NCBI GenBank assembly: GCA_963726435.1
Contig: CAVSCJ010000006.1
Coordinates: forward strand, 496,001-560,000
Reading direction: 5' to 3'
Length of the DNA: 64,000 bases
DNA from: PALSA-660 sp963726435
Lineage (GTDB): Bacteria > Actinomycetota > Coriobacteriia > Anaerosomatales > PALSA-660
Positions within the stretch are counted from its first letter, which is position 1; the number at the start of each line of letters is the position of its first letter. The notes under the pieces are model-generated. The model was not told the origin of the DNA, searched no databases, and saw only the letters and a program-made list of their open reading frames with translations. Position numbers and translations under genes: made by a program. Shown here in pieces: positions 51,684 through 61,029 of this stretch.

Positions 51684-52538
51684 CTACTCGCCCGGCACGA
51701 ACCCGATACCCCACCCGGTCCCTGTGTGCGTCGCGATCACGACTCCGGTCTCCACGATCATCAGCTCGACGGCGTCATAGGCGGCGCCGATGGCGTCCCG
51801 CAGGTACGCCGCAGTATCCGGAGACATCGAGTGGGCGACCATGAACCGCCCCGTGGTCTCCCCACCCATCTCCCGAGCGACGAAGTCGAGGGTCTCGCGC
51901 ATCGCGGCCTTGTGCCCACGGGCGCGCGCCACCGGCTTGAACGCTCCCTCCTGGTCGACCGTCAGCATCACCTTGAGGTCGATCAGACCTCCCATGAACG
52001 CGGACACCGCGCCGATGCGGCCGCCGCGTGCCAAGTAGTCGAGCTTGTCGAGGCCGATGATGTGCCTGACGCGGCCTCTGATCCTGTCGGCCGCAGCGAG
52101 GATCTCTTCGTGACCCGCTCCTGTGGCGGCCACCCGGGCGGCCTCGATGACCTGCCAGCCCATGGCCGTGGACAGGTTGAGTGTGTCGAAGATGTGCACT
52201 CGGTCGCCGAATGCCGCAGCAGCCTGACGCGCCGACTCGATCGTCCCCGAGAGCCTGTTGGAGATATGCAGAGACACCACGTGCGTGAAGCTCCCGAGCA
52301 ACCCCTCGTAGACCTTGGCGAAGTCGCCCACTGGCGGCTGGCTCGTCGTCGGCAACTCCTTCTCACGACCCATGCGCTCGAAGTACTCCGCCTGCGTGAG
52401 CTCTCCGTCACGGAACGTCTGGCCGTCGGGGAAGGTCGTGATCAGAGGGATCACGGTTATGCCCTCCGCGACGGCGAGGCCCGACGGTATGTCCGCTGTC
52501 GAGTCCGTGACGACGGCCACACGCGGTGCTTCGCTCAT
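51684..52538 (-). CDS. DegV family protein (fatty-acid binding)
   Basis: 284-residue DegV-fold protein, related to the FakB fatty-acid carriers. The N-terminus reads VAVVTDSTADIPSGLA, with TSQPPVGDFAKVYEGL and HISNRLSGTIESARQAA further on and LDYLARGGRIGAVSAF in the second domain, all typical. ATG 52538 overlaps the stop of the HIT gene as ATGA, so the two are coupled. It probably binds a fatty acid for phospholipid synthesis or signalling. Confidence 0.9.
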   Translation of the reverse strand: MSEAPRVAVVTDSTADIPSGLAVAEGITVIPLITTFPDGQTFRDGELTQAEYFERMGREKELPTTSQPPVGDFAKVYEGLLGSFTHVVSLHISNRLSGTIESARQAAAAFGDRVHIFDTLNLSTAMGWQVIEAARVAATGAGHEEILAAADRIRGRVRHIIGLDKLDYLARGGRIGAVSAFMGGLIDLKVMLTVDQEGAFKPVARARGHKAAMRETLDFVAREMGGETTGRFMVAHSMSPDTAAYLRDAIGAAYDAVELMIVETGVVIATHTGTGWGIGFVPGE

Positions 52539-52882
52539 GCGAGTCTCACCAACCCTTCGTACATCGGAGCGCCGCCGAGAAGGTGGACGTGAAGGTGGAG
52601 CACGCTCTGGCCGGCGTCGGGCCCGGTGTTGACGATCAAGCGGTACCCGCTCCTCTCCACTCCGGCGGCCTCCGCCACCCTCGGGGCCGCCTCGCACAGA
52701 GCCGCGTGCACCTCTGCCGGGACGTCGTCGTCCATGCCCGAATAGTGTTCCCTCGGGATGATGAGGATGTGCACGGGCGCCTGCGGATGGAGATCCCGGA
52801 ACGCGACGACCTTCTCGTCCTGCCATACGATGTCGGCGGGGATCGTCCCGTTCGCGATCATGCAGAAGATGCATTCGTCCAC
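52535..52882 (-). CDS. HIT family (histidine triad) nucleotide-binding protein
   Basis: 115-residue HINT-type hydrolase acting on purine phosphoramidates. It starts DECIFCMIANGTIPADIVW, where the Cys pair is common in bacterial HINT, and has the catalytic triad HLHVHLLGG near the C-terminus. GTG 52882 has aaggag 8 nt upstream, better than the longer start at 52915. It overlaps degV by 4 nt. Confidence 0.93.
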   Translation of the reverse strand: MDECIFCMIANGTIPADIVWQDEKVVAFRDLHPQAPVHILIIPREHYSGMDDDVPAEVHAALCEAAPRVAEAAGVERSGYRLIVNTGPDAGQSVLHLHVHLLGGAPMYEGLVRLA

Positions 52883-52943
52883 GGCTGACACTCCTTCAAG
52901 CTCGCACACGGCCACGAACGCACTCGCGCGCTTCCCGGCCCTC

Positions 52944-53183
52944 TCAGTCGGCGCTCTCGGACGGGCTCTCGCTCTCGATCTCTCCCATGAGCATCGTCAC
53001 GCGCTGCTCAGCCTCGGCGAGACGCGCCTGACAGGCGCGAAGAAGCGCCACGCCGCGTTCGTATCGCGCGATGCTCTCCTCCAGCTCCAGCTGACCGCTC
53101 TCGAGGGCTGAGACTATCGACTCGAGCTCGGCGAGCGCATCCGAGAAACGCAACTCGCCAGGGGGGACCGGTGCATCAGGCAT
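52944..53183 (-). CDS. xseB: Exodeoxyribonuclease VII small subunit
   Basis: 79-residue helical subunit. The core RFSDALAELESIVSALESGQL and LEESIARYERGVALLRACQ is the XseB signature, ending in an acidic Ser/Glu-rich tail. It associates with XseA to form the single-strand-specific nuclease. The ATG overlaps the xseA stop by 8 nt (53176-53183). Confidence 0.95.
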   Translation of the reverse strand: MPDAPVPPGELRFSDALAELESIVSALESGQLELEESIARYERGVALLRACQARLAEAEQRVTMLMGEIESESPSESAD

Positions 53184-54459
53184 CTGCTGGGATCCCTTCG
53201 TTGCTGACGGACTGGACGAGACATCCGGCGGATCCGCGCTGCAGACGGACGAGTACGCGGTCGCCTGCCTCGAGAGAACTGGAAGCGCGCACGACCAAGC
53301 CCGCCTCCGAGTAGCATACGGCGTACCCGCGCGCCAGGATACCGAGCGGAGACAGGTCCTCCAGGCGGGACGCCTCGAGTCTCAGAACCGCACCTGCTCG
53401 CTCCAGAGATCGCATCGCTCCTGTCTCGAGGCGCTCCCGCGCAGTCTCGATCCATACGCGGTCGCGCTCGATGCGGCCCGGCAACGCACGCGGGAGTCCA
53501 GAGGCCGCGGTGTCGACACGCTGCGCCGCAACCGCCGTCAGCGCTCTCGGATCCCGGAACACGGCGTGCGACCGCAGGACCGCGACCCTGCGTTCGGCCG
53601 CTCGAAGACCACCTTGCAGCGCGCGCGCGAGAAGCCGGCCCTGCGCCTCGAGGGCCGCGCGCACGTCCTCCGCCGAGGGAGTAACGGCTTCAGCGGCCGC
53701 GGTGGGGGTGGACGCGCGCACATCGGCCACCATGTCGGCGATCGACGTGTCCGGCTCATGGCCGATACCCGTCACCACGGGGACAGGGCACGCGACGATC
53801 GCGCGCGCGACCGCCTCGTCGTTGAAGGGCATGAGGTCCTCGAAGGACCCGCCGCCGCGAGCGAGGATGATCACGTCGGCGCCCGAGGAGGCCGCTGCGC
53901 GCAGCCCCTGTACGATGTGCGCCGAGGCGTCGGTCCCTTCGACGGCGACGCCCGCGACGAGAAGATCAGCCACGGGATAGCGGCGCCGGAGCGTGCGGAT
54001 GACATCGTGCACTGCCTTGCCTCTTGGCGAGGTCACCAGGGCGATCCGGTCCGGGAACGACGGCAGTACGCGCTTCCGCTCCGGCAGCATGAGACCCTCG
54101 GCCTCCAGCCGCCGGGCGAGCGCTACCACCTGGAGGCGCAGCGCGCCCTCACCGGCTGCCTGGAGCGTGCGCACCTGGAACTGCATGCGCCCCTTGGGCG
54201 CGTAGACGGTCAGCGTCCCGCTGACCTCAACGAGCATCCCCTCGCGCAGCGGGACGCCGGCTGCTTCGAACGCGTCGCGCCACATCAGGCACGACATCAC
54301 CGAGGAACCGTCGCAGAGAGTGAAGTAGACCGCCTTGTACCCGGGGCGGTCGGTCGCCTCGGAGACCTCGCCGATGACGCGGAGTGAACCACCCTCGAGC
54401 GTCCGTTTGGCCCAGGTCATCGCCTCTGTCACGCTCATCGCGCGGGGCGCGTCGGACAT
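53176..54459 (-). CDS. xseA: Exodeoxyribonuclease VII large subunit
   Basis: 427-residue catalytic subunit. It opens with an OB-fold DNA-binding domain (LRVIGEVSEATDRPGYKAVY, then WRDAFEAAG). The central catalytic region has ALVTSPRGKAVHDVIRTL, ARGGGSFEDLMPFNDEAVAR and TGIGHEPDTSIADMVADVRA, the metal-site blocks of XseA. A helical C-terminal part ends LARGYAVCYSEAGLVV. It lies just upstream of xseB. Confidence 0.96.
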   Translation of the reverse strand: MSDAPRAMSVTEAMTWAKRTLEGGSLRVIGEVSEATDRPGYKAVYFTLCDGSSVMSCLMWRDAFEAAGVPLREGMLVEVSGTLTVYAPKGRMQFQVRTLQAAGEGALRLQVVALARRLEAEGLMLPERKRVLPSFPDRIALVTSPRGKAVHDVIRTLRRRYPVADLLVAGVAVEGTDASAHIVQGLRAAASSGADVIILARGGGSFEDLMPFNDEAVARAIVACPVPVVTGIGHEPDTSIADMVADVRASTPTAAAEAVTPSAEDVRAALEAQGRLLARALQGGLRAAERRVAVLRSHAVFRDPRALTAVAAQRVDTAASGLPRALPGRIERDRVWIETARERLETGAMRSLERAGAVLRLEASRLEDLSPLGILARGYAVCYSEAGLVVRASSSLEAGDRVLVRLQRGSAGCLVQSVSNEGIPADA

Positions 54460-54495
54460 ACATCTTCTCCTCGGACCGGGGTCGCCTTCGAAATC

Positions 54496-55761
54496 CTACC
54501 ACCCGCCGTTCGTCAGCAGTCTCCCCGCAGAGACAGCGCCGCACGCATCACAGGCGCCGCATGGTGGGACGACGACTTCCCCGAAGTGAGCGCACAGGAC
54601 GCTCTGGCGGCATCGGGTCCCGGCCGCAAAGCGGTACATCTCGCGCAGAGAGGTCCGAAGCACGGCCCGTCGGTCGGGATCCGCATTGCGGACCATCTTC
54701 TCCCGCCCGCGCACATCGCCCCATGAGTAGAGCAGCACGCAGTCGGAGGGCAGCCCGTCCCTCCCCGCTCTGCCGACCTCCTGAGCGTACGACTCGAGGG
54801 AGTCGGGAAGGTCCGCGTGCACGACGAGCCGCACGTCGGGCTTGTCGACCCCCATGCCGAAGGCGACCGTCGCCACCACGACGCGGCATCGTCCCGACAG
54901 GAACTCCTCCTGCACGAGCGCGCGCCTCTCCCCATCGAGGCCGGCATGGTACGCGAGCGACGCGATCCCCCGGCGCCGAAGCCAGCCCGCGAGCGACGTC
55001 GCCCCGGCGCGGGAGAGCCGGTAGACGATCGTGGAGCCCTCGTCGTGGCTCCGAAGCAGTGCCGCGACCGCCTCCCGCGCGTCCCCGGCTCCGTCCTTGC
55101 GCCAGCCGCAGAGCCGAAGGTTCGGACGGAAGAACGACCCCCGGAACACGAGGGGGTCCAGCAGACTCAGCGACGCGACTATGTCCTGTTCGACGCGCGA
55201 TGTCGCGGTCGCGGTGACCGCGAGCATCGGCGAGCCGGGAGCGAGCCGGGTACGGGCAGCGGCCAGTGTTCGGTACTCGGGGCGGAAGTCGTGCCCCCAC
55301 TGAGATACGCAGTGCGCCTCGTCAACGGCGAAGAGCCCGAAGACGTCCGTCCCCTTCAGATCCGCGGCGAGCCGCGGCAGCGCCTCGGGCGCCGCGTACA
55401 GCAACTCCAGGCGACCGGCCCGAGCCTCGGAGAGAACCCGCTTCCTCTCCTCACCGTCGAGGGTGGAGTCGATCGAGGCGGCTCGCAGCCCTCTGGCCCG
55501 GGCCTGCGACACCTGGTCGTGCATGAGTGCCAGCAGCGGCGAGACCACGAGCGAGCAGCGTCCGCCAACGGCGGCGGGCAGCTGGTACGTGACGGACTTG
55601 CCGCCGCCGGTGGGCAGGATGGCCACGGCGTCACGGCCCTCGAGAACTGAAGCGACCACCTCGTACTGCCCGGGGCGGAAGCCCGCGTGCCCGAAACGGA
55701 CGCGCAGCACGCGCTCCAGGCTCACAGGGTCGGTAGCGACGGCGCTGGAGACCTCTCTCAT
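54496..55761 (-). CDS. recQ: RecQ-type DNA helicase, short form
   Basis: 421-residue superfamily 2 helicase. Motif I PTGGGKSVTYQLP, motif II VDEAHCVSQWGHDFRPEY and motif VI QEVGRAGRDGLPSDC are intact. The zinc-binding cysteines appear in RCRQSVLCAHFGEV with CGACDACG. The winged-helix and HRDC domains of full RecQ are absent, so this is a minimal form. I chose ATG 55761 (MREVSSAVATDP); no good ribosome-binding site is seen. It lies between rnd and xseA with 36 nt to the latter. Confidence 0.9.
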   Translation of the reverse strand: MREVSSAVATDPVSLERVLRVRFGHAGFRPGQYEVVASVLEGRDAVAILPTGGGKSVTYQLPAAVGGRCSLVVSPLLALMHDQVSQARARGLRAASIDSTLDGEERKRVLSEARAGRLELLYAAPEALPRLAADLKGTDVFGLFAVDEAHCVSQWGHDFRPEYRTLAAARTRLAPGSPMLAVTATATSRVEQDIVASLSLLDPLVFRGSFFRPNLRLCGWRKDGAGDAREAVAALLRSHDEGSTIVYRLSRAGATSLAGWLRRRGIASLAYHAGLDGERRALVQEEFLSGRCRVVVATVAFGMGVDKPDVRLVVHADLPDSLESYAQEVGRAGRDGLPSDCVLLYSWGDVRGREKMVRNADPDRRAVLRTSLREMYRFAAGTRCRQSVLCAHFGEVVVPPCGACDACGAVSAGRLLTNGGW

Positions 55762-55912
55762 GCGACGGAGTGTCCGATCGCGACCCGAACCGCGGCCGAC
55801 CGATCTGCAAACGCCCCGTGACCCGAACGGGACCCGCGGGCGCTTCGGCCCCGGCGAGACAGCCCGAGGAAGCAAGCGAACGCGAGGTACTCAGAGCTCA
55901 GGGACGTCGCTT

Positions 55913-57166
55913 CTACGGTCCTGCAACGGGCCGCGCGTCCATCCCGGAGTCTTCCGCCAGATCCGCGAGCGGCTCCGCGACGCCAGAACCGAGATCGGTG
56001 CCGACTGCCTCGACGACGATCTTCCCGTCGGCGACGCTCAGTGCGAGTCGCCCGTCCACGAGCCGCACGAGATCGTCGCCCACGATGGCACGTCGCCACC
56101 CCGAAAGCAGCGGACTGCCGTCTCGCTCTCCCGAGGCGAGCCGCTCGAGTTCCGCACGCGTCGCGAGCAGCGGCACGGCGATCCCGTGCTCGGACGCGCG
56201 CACGCGAAGCAGCGCTCCCATCAGCTCGACCACGCCTTCGATGTCCGCGACGGCGCGCGGTCTGCGCTCGATCCTTGGCAGCTCGGCGTCGGGTATCGCC
56301 ACGCCCCGCTGGACCGCCTCCAGGAGGCTCGCGGCGTCACCCCCGGCCGACCTCAGGTTGAAGCCTCGGATGTCCGCGAGGGCCGCCGCGTCCTTGGGCC
56401 GCCGCCTCGCCACCTCGGTGAGCGTCTCGTCGGACATCACCCAACGCCTTGGCAGATCGCGGCGCATGGCCTCGCGCTCGCGCCACCCCGTCACCTGCTG
56501 CAGCACGCCCAGCTGGCGTCGCGAGAGTGACGCCGCCCGCTTTATGCGGCGGTACTGCTCGTCGGGGCGGATCTCGTACTGACCCGGATCGGAGAGGGCC
56601 TCGAGGTCCCCCGCCAGCCACGCCGACCGGCCGTCGCGTTCGAGACGCGCCGCGAGTTCGAGGTAGGCCGCGTCCAGATACCGAACGTCGTTCAGCGCGT
56701 ACTCGATCTGCGCCGGCGTCAGAGGCCGGCGTGCCCAGTCAGTGAAGGTGTCGGACTTGTCGATGTCAACGTCGAACAGGTCCTTCACAAGGCGCGCATA
56801 CCCGACCTGCGACGGAAATCCGGCCAGAGTGGCGGCGATCTGGGTGTCGAAGACGGGAGAGGCGGCGCGACCGGCGAGGCGATAGAAGATCTCGAGGTCC
56901 TGGCTGCCCGCGTGCACCACCTTCAGCACGCTCTCGTCCGAGAGCACCTCGAGCAGCGGCCCCATGTCGGAGAGTTGCAGCGGGTCGAGGATCGCGCACT
57001 CGTCGGCCACCGCAAGCTGGATCAGGCAGAGCCTCGCCCAGTAGGTCTTCTCCCGCATGAACTCGGTGTCGATCGCGATCCGCCCGTAGGCACGCGCGCG
57101 ATCTACGAGCGAGCGCAGCTCAGCTATGTCGTGGAGGTACACGGGTCCCTTCACCTTCAAGGCCAC
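55913..57166 (-). CDS. rnd: Ribonuclease D
   Basis: 417-residue DEDDy 3'-5' exoribonuclease for tRNA and RNA trimming. Exo motifs are AIDTEFMREKTYWARLCLIQ, HAGSQDLEIFYRLAG and YALNDVRYLDAAY, giving the Asp/Glu/Asp/Asp-Tyr set. A C-terminal HRDC domain follows (RRQLGVLQQVTGWREREAM). Start is uncertain; GTG 57166 (ALKVKGPVYLHDIAEL) is the earliest family-like one. An unrelated, shadow-like stretch precedes it in frame. Confidence 0.9.
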   Translation of the reverse strand: MALKVKGPVYLHDIAELRSLVDRARAYGRIAIDTEFMREKTYWARLCLIQLAVADECAILDPLQLSDMGPLLEVLSDESVLKVVHAGSQDLEIFYRLAGRAASPVFDTQIAATLAGFPSQVGYARLVKDLFDVDIDKSDTFTDWARRPLTPAQIEYALNDVRYLDAAYLELAARLERDGRSAWLAGDLEALSDPGQYEIRPDEQYRRIKRAASLSRRQLGVLQQVTGWREREAMRRDLPRRWVMSDETLTEVARRRPKDAAALADIRGFNLRSAGGDAASLLEAVQRGVAIPDAELPRIERRPRAVADIEGVVELMGALLRVRASEHGIAVPLLATRAELERLASGERDGSPLLSGWRRAIVGDDLVRLVDGRLALSVADGKIVVEAVGTDLGSGVAEPLADLAEDSGMDARPVAGP

Positions 57167-57291
57167 GTCGGGGAGATCCCCTCTGGATGGGCCGGGTCGT
57201 CTGTAGGCAAGTATGGTCGCCGGACGTCCTGCTATCAAACGCCCTGCCAATTCATGGAGAACAGCCCCCTGGCAACGCGCACCCGACCCGG

Positions 57292-57633
57292 TCACGGCCT
57301 CGGCAGCGAGTAGAGGGCGTAAAGCCCGACGTAGCCCGCGATGCCCAGCGCCGTGATGGCCACCTTGAGACCTAGCGAGCGTCGTCGATCCCGCCACACC
57401 AGCCACGCGGCGATCGGCGACGTAACGATCAGCAGGTACAGCAGAGCGACGGACATCCACCTGGTCTCCGCGGTGCTCTCTTGGACCAACCCGCCGCCCA
57501 CTGAGGGCAGATGCTCCTCGACCTTGCGCAGGTCGGGAGCGGTCTCACCCAGGAAGCCGCCGGGCTTGGGGGGTGGAAGCTCGGAGAGCGAGCCCTTGTC
57601 CAGCTCGCGGTCGAGGTCGTCCGAACGGGCCAT
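57292..57633 (-). CDS. Small two-helix membrane protein of unknown function
   Basis: 113 residues: a Pro/Glu-rich soluble N-terminal half (LDKGSLSELPPPKPGGFLGE), then two hydrophobic helices (SVALLYLLIVTSPIAAWLV and VAITALGIAGYVGLYALYSL) separated by a basic loop WRDRRRSLGLK. Such short proteins with positive inside loops are typical of membrane anchors. I recognise no family. It lies between the CDGSH protein and rnd on the same strand, with loose spacing on both sides. Confidence 0.6.
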   Translation of the reverse strand: MARSDDLDRELDKGSLSELPPPKPGGFLGETAPDLRKVEEHLPSVGGGLVQESTAETRWMSVALLYLLIVTSPIAAWLVWRDRRRSLGLKVAITALGIAGYVGLYALYSLPRP

Positions 57634-57687
57634 AAGGCCGGCCTTCCTTCTGCTGGTCGGGTGCGCGCACCATGGTAACCGCCCGCG

Positions 57688-58377
57688 TCAGACGCTGTCA
57701 TCGAACCCGACGTCCACGTGGGACGAATCGCAGAACGGCTTGTTGCCGGAAGCTCCGCAGCGGCACAGCGTCACCCGGTTCCGCACCTCGTAGGGTTCGC
57801 CCTCGGCCGAGACGACCGGCACGCCACCCCGCACCCACAGGGGCCCGCTCACGGCGACAAGCGGATCCTCCACGAGCCCGATCGACTGCTCGAGGTCGGG
57901 CTCGTGGACGCTTCCCGGGCCGCAGTCGACGGCCGTATACCGGCCCGCAGGACACATCTCCGACTGTTCGATCACTACCCGTCTCGAGTCTTCATCCGGC
58001 TCCGAGATCCGGTGCCAGATCCTGCCCTTCGCGACGCAGAAGCGGGCCCTCGCGCACAGGTCGACCTCGTCCATGAGCACGAGAGTCGGCCCTTCGATCG
58101 GCATCGCGGCCTCGGCGTACGGCGTGTGGGGCGCGGTCTCCGTGCCGTCGAAGGAGATCTTCGCGTGCATCCCGTCGCAGTACGGCTTGTGGGAGGAGGC
58201 TCCGCAGCGGCACAACGACAGTGTCCGGCCAGCCTCTACGCGCTCGCTCTCCGCCCAGGCGACGCTCTCGCGGTTCTGGTCGGTGACGATGGTCTGTTTG
58301 GCCATCGGCAGGCCCCCCTCGACAAGGTAGGGTCCGTCCTTGGTGACGCGGATCCTCGGCCCTTCTGTGCCAGCCAT
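57688..58377 (-). CDS. Dual-CDGSH iron-sulfur protein with central 4Fe-4S-like domain
   Basis: 229 residues with three metal domains. N-terminal CDGSH domain: CRCGASSHKPYCDGMH near residues 55-70. The central part has VDLCARARFCVAKGRIWHRI and EMCPAGRYTAV, a Cys pattern of the Fer4_19 type. C-terminal CDGSH: CRCGASGNKPFCDSSH. Both CDGSH motifs have the three Cys and one His that hold a labile 2Fe-2S cluster. The role is unknown; redox sensing or iron-sulfur trafficking is usual for the family. GGGAGGA precedes the ATG. Confidence 0.85.
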   Translation of the reverse strand: MAGTEGPRIRVTKDGPYLVEGGLPMAKQTIVTDQNRESVAWAESERVEAGRTLSLCRCGASSHKPYCDGMHAKISFDGTETAPHTPYAEAAMPIEGPTLVLMDEVDLCARARFCVAKGRIWHRISEPDEDSRRVVIEQSEMCPAGRYTAVDCGPGSVHEPDLEQSIGLVEDPLVAVSGPLWVRGGVPVVSAEGEPYEVRNRVTLCRCGASGNKPFCDSSHVDVGFDDSV

Positions 58378-58539
58378 CGTTCCTCCCGAGTCGTACCCGA
58401 CACATCACTCGCCGCTCCACGATAGATACCCTCTGACCGCGAAACGACCGCAGTGTAAGGCGGCGGTCCCCGGGTTCTGGCATACTATCCGGGTCCTGAG
58501 GACGTCTTCGGCGCCCTCGCCGGCAGAGAGGCACTGTGC

Positions 58540-59949
58540 ATGCCGCAAAGCCGCCACAGAATCGCACTCGTCGTCGCTCTAGTGGCGCTGGCGTCGGCGG
58601 TGCTGGCGGTCCCGGCGATGGCGCTCGCTGCCACGCCCGGAAGCGGCCTGTGGTACTGGCCCACCGGGACCGAGGACTTCAAGGGGCGCTCCGGCTGGTG
58701 GGACTACCGGCCCTCCAACCACTCCTGGCACATGGCCCAGGACATGCCGGCGCCGGTCGCTCACCCGGTGTTCGCGGTCGGAGACGGAGTCGTGCTGGAG
58801 TCCAAGCCGGCCTCGGGCTACGGAGGGGTCCTGGTCATTCTCCACAGGAACGCCGACGGCGGCCAGTTCAAGGCCGTGTACGGCCACATCAAGCGCGGCC
58901 CCTTCCCCAAAGGCGCGAGGGTCCGAGCCGGCCAGATCATCGGCCGTGTGAACGGGGTCGGTCATCTACACTTCGGCATCCACCCGGGCCGCTCGTACCC
59001 GCGGGACAACAACCCCTACCGCGGCCACACGTACAACGGCTCGGACACCTACGGGTTCGTCGACCCCATCGCCTACCTGAGGACGAATCCGCGCCTCAAG
59101 TCGACGCCACCGCTGCCGGTCGTCGCGACGGTCGAGACCTCGCTCACTCCCACTGTCCTCGGAACCGCCGGCGGCGCGGTCTTCTGGAGTGTGGAGACGA
59201 CCGGCGGCGCGCGGACCCTCTACTCGCGCACTATCGGCGATGACGACAATGTCGTGCTCGGCCTCGACTCCGATATCCCCTCTCTGGACACCACCCGCTT
59301 CACCCCCGAGGCGCTATCGGATCGCTTCACGCTCAGGGACAGGCTTCCCGAGTTGACGTCCGCATACTCCTCGGCAGCGCCGGACTGGGGCAAGGCCGTG
59401 GTGATCACGGGAAGGCTGCGCAGCGCCGTCGGGTCGCCCTTCGTCGGAGCGACCGTCTCGCTCGACCGGTCGATCGACGCCACCTCGTGGACGCGCGTGG
59501 CCAGTACCCTGACGGGGATGACCGGAGCTTGGACCATCTCCTACAAGCCGACCCGGGCCTGCCGTCTGAGGGCGAGCTTCTCAGCCTCCCAGCCTTTCGT
59601 CGCCACCAAGACGAGCGAGAAGGCCGTCGCGCCCCACGCGGGGCTGCGCGCGCCCGCCACCCCCGCGACAGCCAGGCGTGGCGCCGTCTTCGAGGTCTCC
59701 GGGAAGCTCCTCCCCCGCCATGCCGCCGGTTCGAGGACCGTGGTTCTGCGCTTCCAGAGACGTACGCGCGCCGGCACCTGGGTCGAAGGACTCAGCGCTG
59801 CGGCGATCAACCGCGACTCGGGCAAGGCAACGCGCTACGGCGCGCGCGTCTCGCTCCAGGCAGGCTCCTGGCGAGTGCGAGCCGAGACGTCAGCCGATTC
59901 GATGCATGCGGCGGCGACCACGGGCTGGGTCCGGTTCACCGTGCGATGA
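58540..59949 (+). CDS. Secreted M23 (LytM-type) peptidoglycan endopeptidase-like protein
   Basis: 469 residues. A signal peptide (ALVVALVALASAVLAVPAMALA) is followed by an M23 domain with Zn ligand pair HMAQD (H-x3-D), VFAVGDGVVLES, VYGHIKRGPFPKGARVRAGQ and the HLHFGIH motif, so the active site looks complete. The C-terminal half has two beta-rich, Ig-like segments (KAVVITGRLRSAVGSPFVG; EVSGKLLPRHAAGSRTVVL) probably for wall attachment. ATG 58540 has agagagg 8 nt upstream. A single-gene unit. Confidence 0.85.
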   Translation: MPQSRHRIALVVALVALASAVLAVPAMALAATPGSGLWYWPTGTEDFKGRSGWWDYRPSNHSWHMAQDMPAPVAHPVFAVGDGVVLESKPASGYGGVLVILHRNADGGQFKAVYGHIKRGPFPKGARVRAGQIIGRVNGVGHLHFGIHPGRSYPRDNNPYRGHTYNGSDTYGFVDPIAYLRTNPRLKSTPPLPVVATVETSLTPTVLGTAGGAVFWSVETTGGARTLYSRTIGDDDNVVLGLDSDIPSLDTTRFTPEALSDRFTLRDRLPELTSAYSSAAPDWGKAVVITGRLRSAVGSPFVGATVSLDRSIDATSWTRVASTLTGMTGAWTISYKPTRACRLRASFSASQPFVATKTSEKAVAPHAGLRAPATPATARRGAVFEVSGKLLPRHAAGSRTVVLRFQRRTRAGTWVEGLSAAAINRDSGKATRYGARVSLQAGSWRVRAETSADSMHAAATTGWVRFTVR

Positions 59950-60093
59950 GCGCTAGATGTCCGCAGCACTGCGGAATCGGCGACGAGCGTCGCGACCCGT
60001 TGACCACACCTTCTCCCGGGCTCAGACAGCCCCCCGGCGTGGCGTGGTGCGCCGCGGCCGAGCGCCACGTCGCTTCACTCGCCAGGATGCCGG

Positions 60094-60492
60094 CTAGAGG
60101 AAGCGGATCTCCTGCGCGGCCGCGGAGACCACGAAGCATCGTTCGTTGTTCGATCCTGCGTCCGCTGGTTCGAGGAAGAACCCCGAGCGCCCGGACTGGT
60201 AGCCTTGCGTGATCCCCACGAGTACCTCGCCGTCTTCGAACTCGACCCTGATCCGACGCCCGACCGCAGGGTGCGAAGGGTCGAAATCCTTCCGCTCGTC
60301 GTACTTCGAGTCGCCCTCGAGATCCTTCACGAAGAAGAGCGCCTTGAGCTGCTTCGTCTGGATCTCCACAGGCTTCGTCCCCGGCGGGGCCGTCGACACG
60401 CTCACGTGGAAGCAGTCCTTGGTCGGGAAGAAGTCGGCTGTCAGGCCCTTCAACATACGACCATCGGCGAACCGTGCTATGACCTTGTTCAT
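60094..60492 (-). CDS. Conserved-looking small protein of unknown function
   Basis: 132 residues starting MNKVIARFADGRMLKGLTAD. Two similar beta-rich halves can be seen: an ADGRMLKGLTADFFPTKDCF part and an FEDGEVLVGITQGYQSGRSG part. Both have the G-x-V/L-x-G pattern of small beta-barrel or PilZ-like domains, and it ends QEIRFL. I do not recognise the family. ATG 60492 has gaggggcc nearby at about 5 nt. It is expressed away from M23 and towards it, with a possible promoter at 60637-60665. Confidence 0.65.
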   Translation of the reverse strand: MNKVIARFADGRMLKGLTADFFPTKDCFHVSVSTAPPGTKPVEIQTKQLKALFFVKDLEGDSKYDERKDFDPSHPAVGRRIRVEFEDGEVLVGITQGYQSGRSGFFLEPADAGSNNERCFVVSAAAQEIRFL

Positions 60493-60817
60493 CGGCCCCT
60501 CCGCTCCAAAGGTCGTCCCGCCGCGAAGACGCCAAGCTGGCTTCTCCCTCAACGCCTCACCGGGTTCCGTGTCCGCTGCAGAGCGACTGCGCTGACCCGC
60601 ATGAGCTGGATAGTGCGGCAGGTTCACCTGTGCAAAACCATAGCAGTTGTGCTCAGGACTGTCTGTGTCTGCGATCGCAGCCGTTCCGCGCGTGATCGCG
60701 CCTTGGGCACGGTGTAGTCGCTGACGCCTCAGATCCGGTCCCGCGTCAGATCCTTCCCGCCGTCCGCCAAGTGATGCCTTCCTGGCTTGCGCATCACTCG
60801 AAGAGACAGAAGGAGAA
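60493..60817. other. Intergenic stretch between the unknown gene and tRNA-Val
   Basis: No convincing coding frame or repeat. The only features I can support are the putative promoter at 60637-60665 and the tRNA terminator that bounds it at 60818. Confidence 0.5.
60637..60665 (-). promoter_or_regulatory. Putative promoter for the 60094-60492 gene
   Basis: Minus-strand CAGACA (60660-60665) and TATGGT (60637-60642) spaced by 17 nt, 145 nt upstream of the start. Confidence 0.4.
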
Positions 60818-60849
60818 GGAGGCCCCGGCTCTGATGAGCCGGGGCCTCC
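60818..60849 (-). terminator. Terminator of tRNA-Val
   Basis: 14-bp perfect stem ggaggccccggctc/gagccggggcctcc with a 4-nt loop, 10 nt after the tRNA 3' end, followed by ttctccttctg on the minus strand. Confidence 0.8.
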
Positions 60850-60858
60850 GTCATGTGC

Positions 60859-60933
60859 TGGTGGGCACTGTAGGATTTGAACCTACGACCCCTTCCGTGT
60901 CAAGGAAGTGCTCTCCCCCTGAGCTAAGCGCCC
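60859..60933 (-). tRNA. tRNA-Val (anticodon GAC)
   Basis: 75-nt cloverleaf on the minus strand: acceptor GGGCGCT/AGTGCCC (one G-T), anticodon stem CTTCC/GGAAG with loop TTGACAC, T-arm GTAGG TTCAAAT CCTAC, discriminator A and encoded CCA. A TACAAT -10-like element lies at 60961-60966 upstream. Confidence 0.95.
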
Positions 60934-61029
60934 ATGTCTGCGCCGAGCGCAGCGTTGGGTATTGTACCGACCTCACGCAACAATCACCAGTCCCCACACG
61001 CGGCCTGCGCGACCGACCCGGACTCACGC

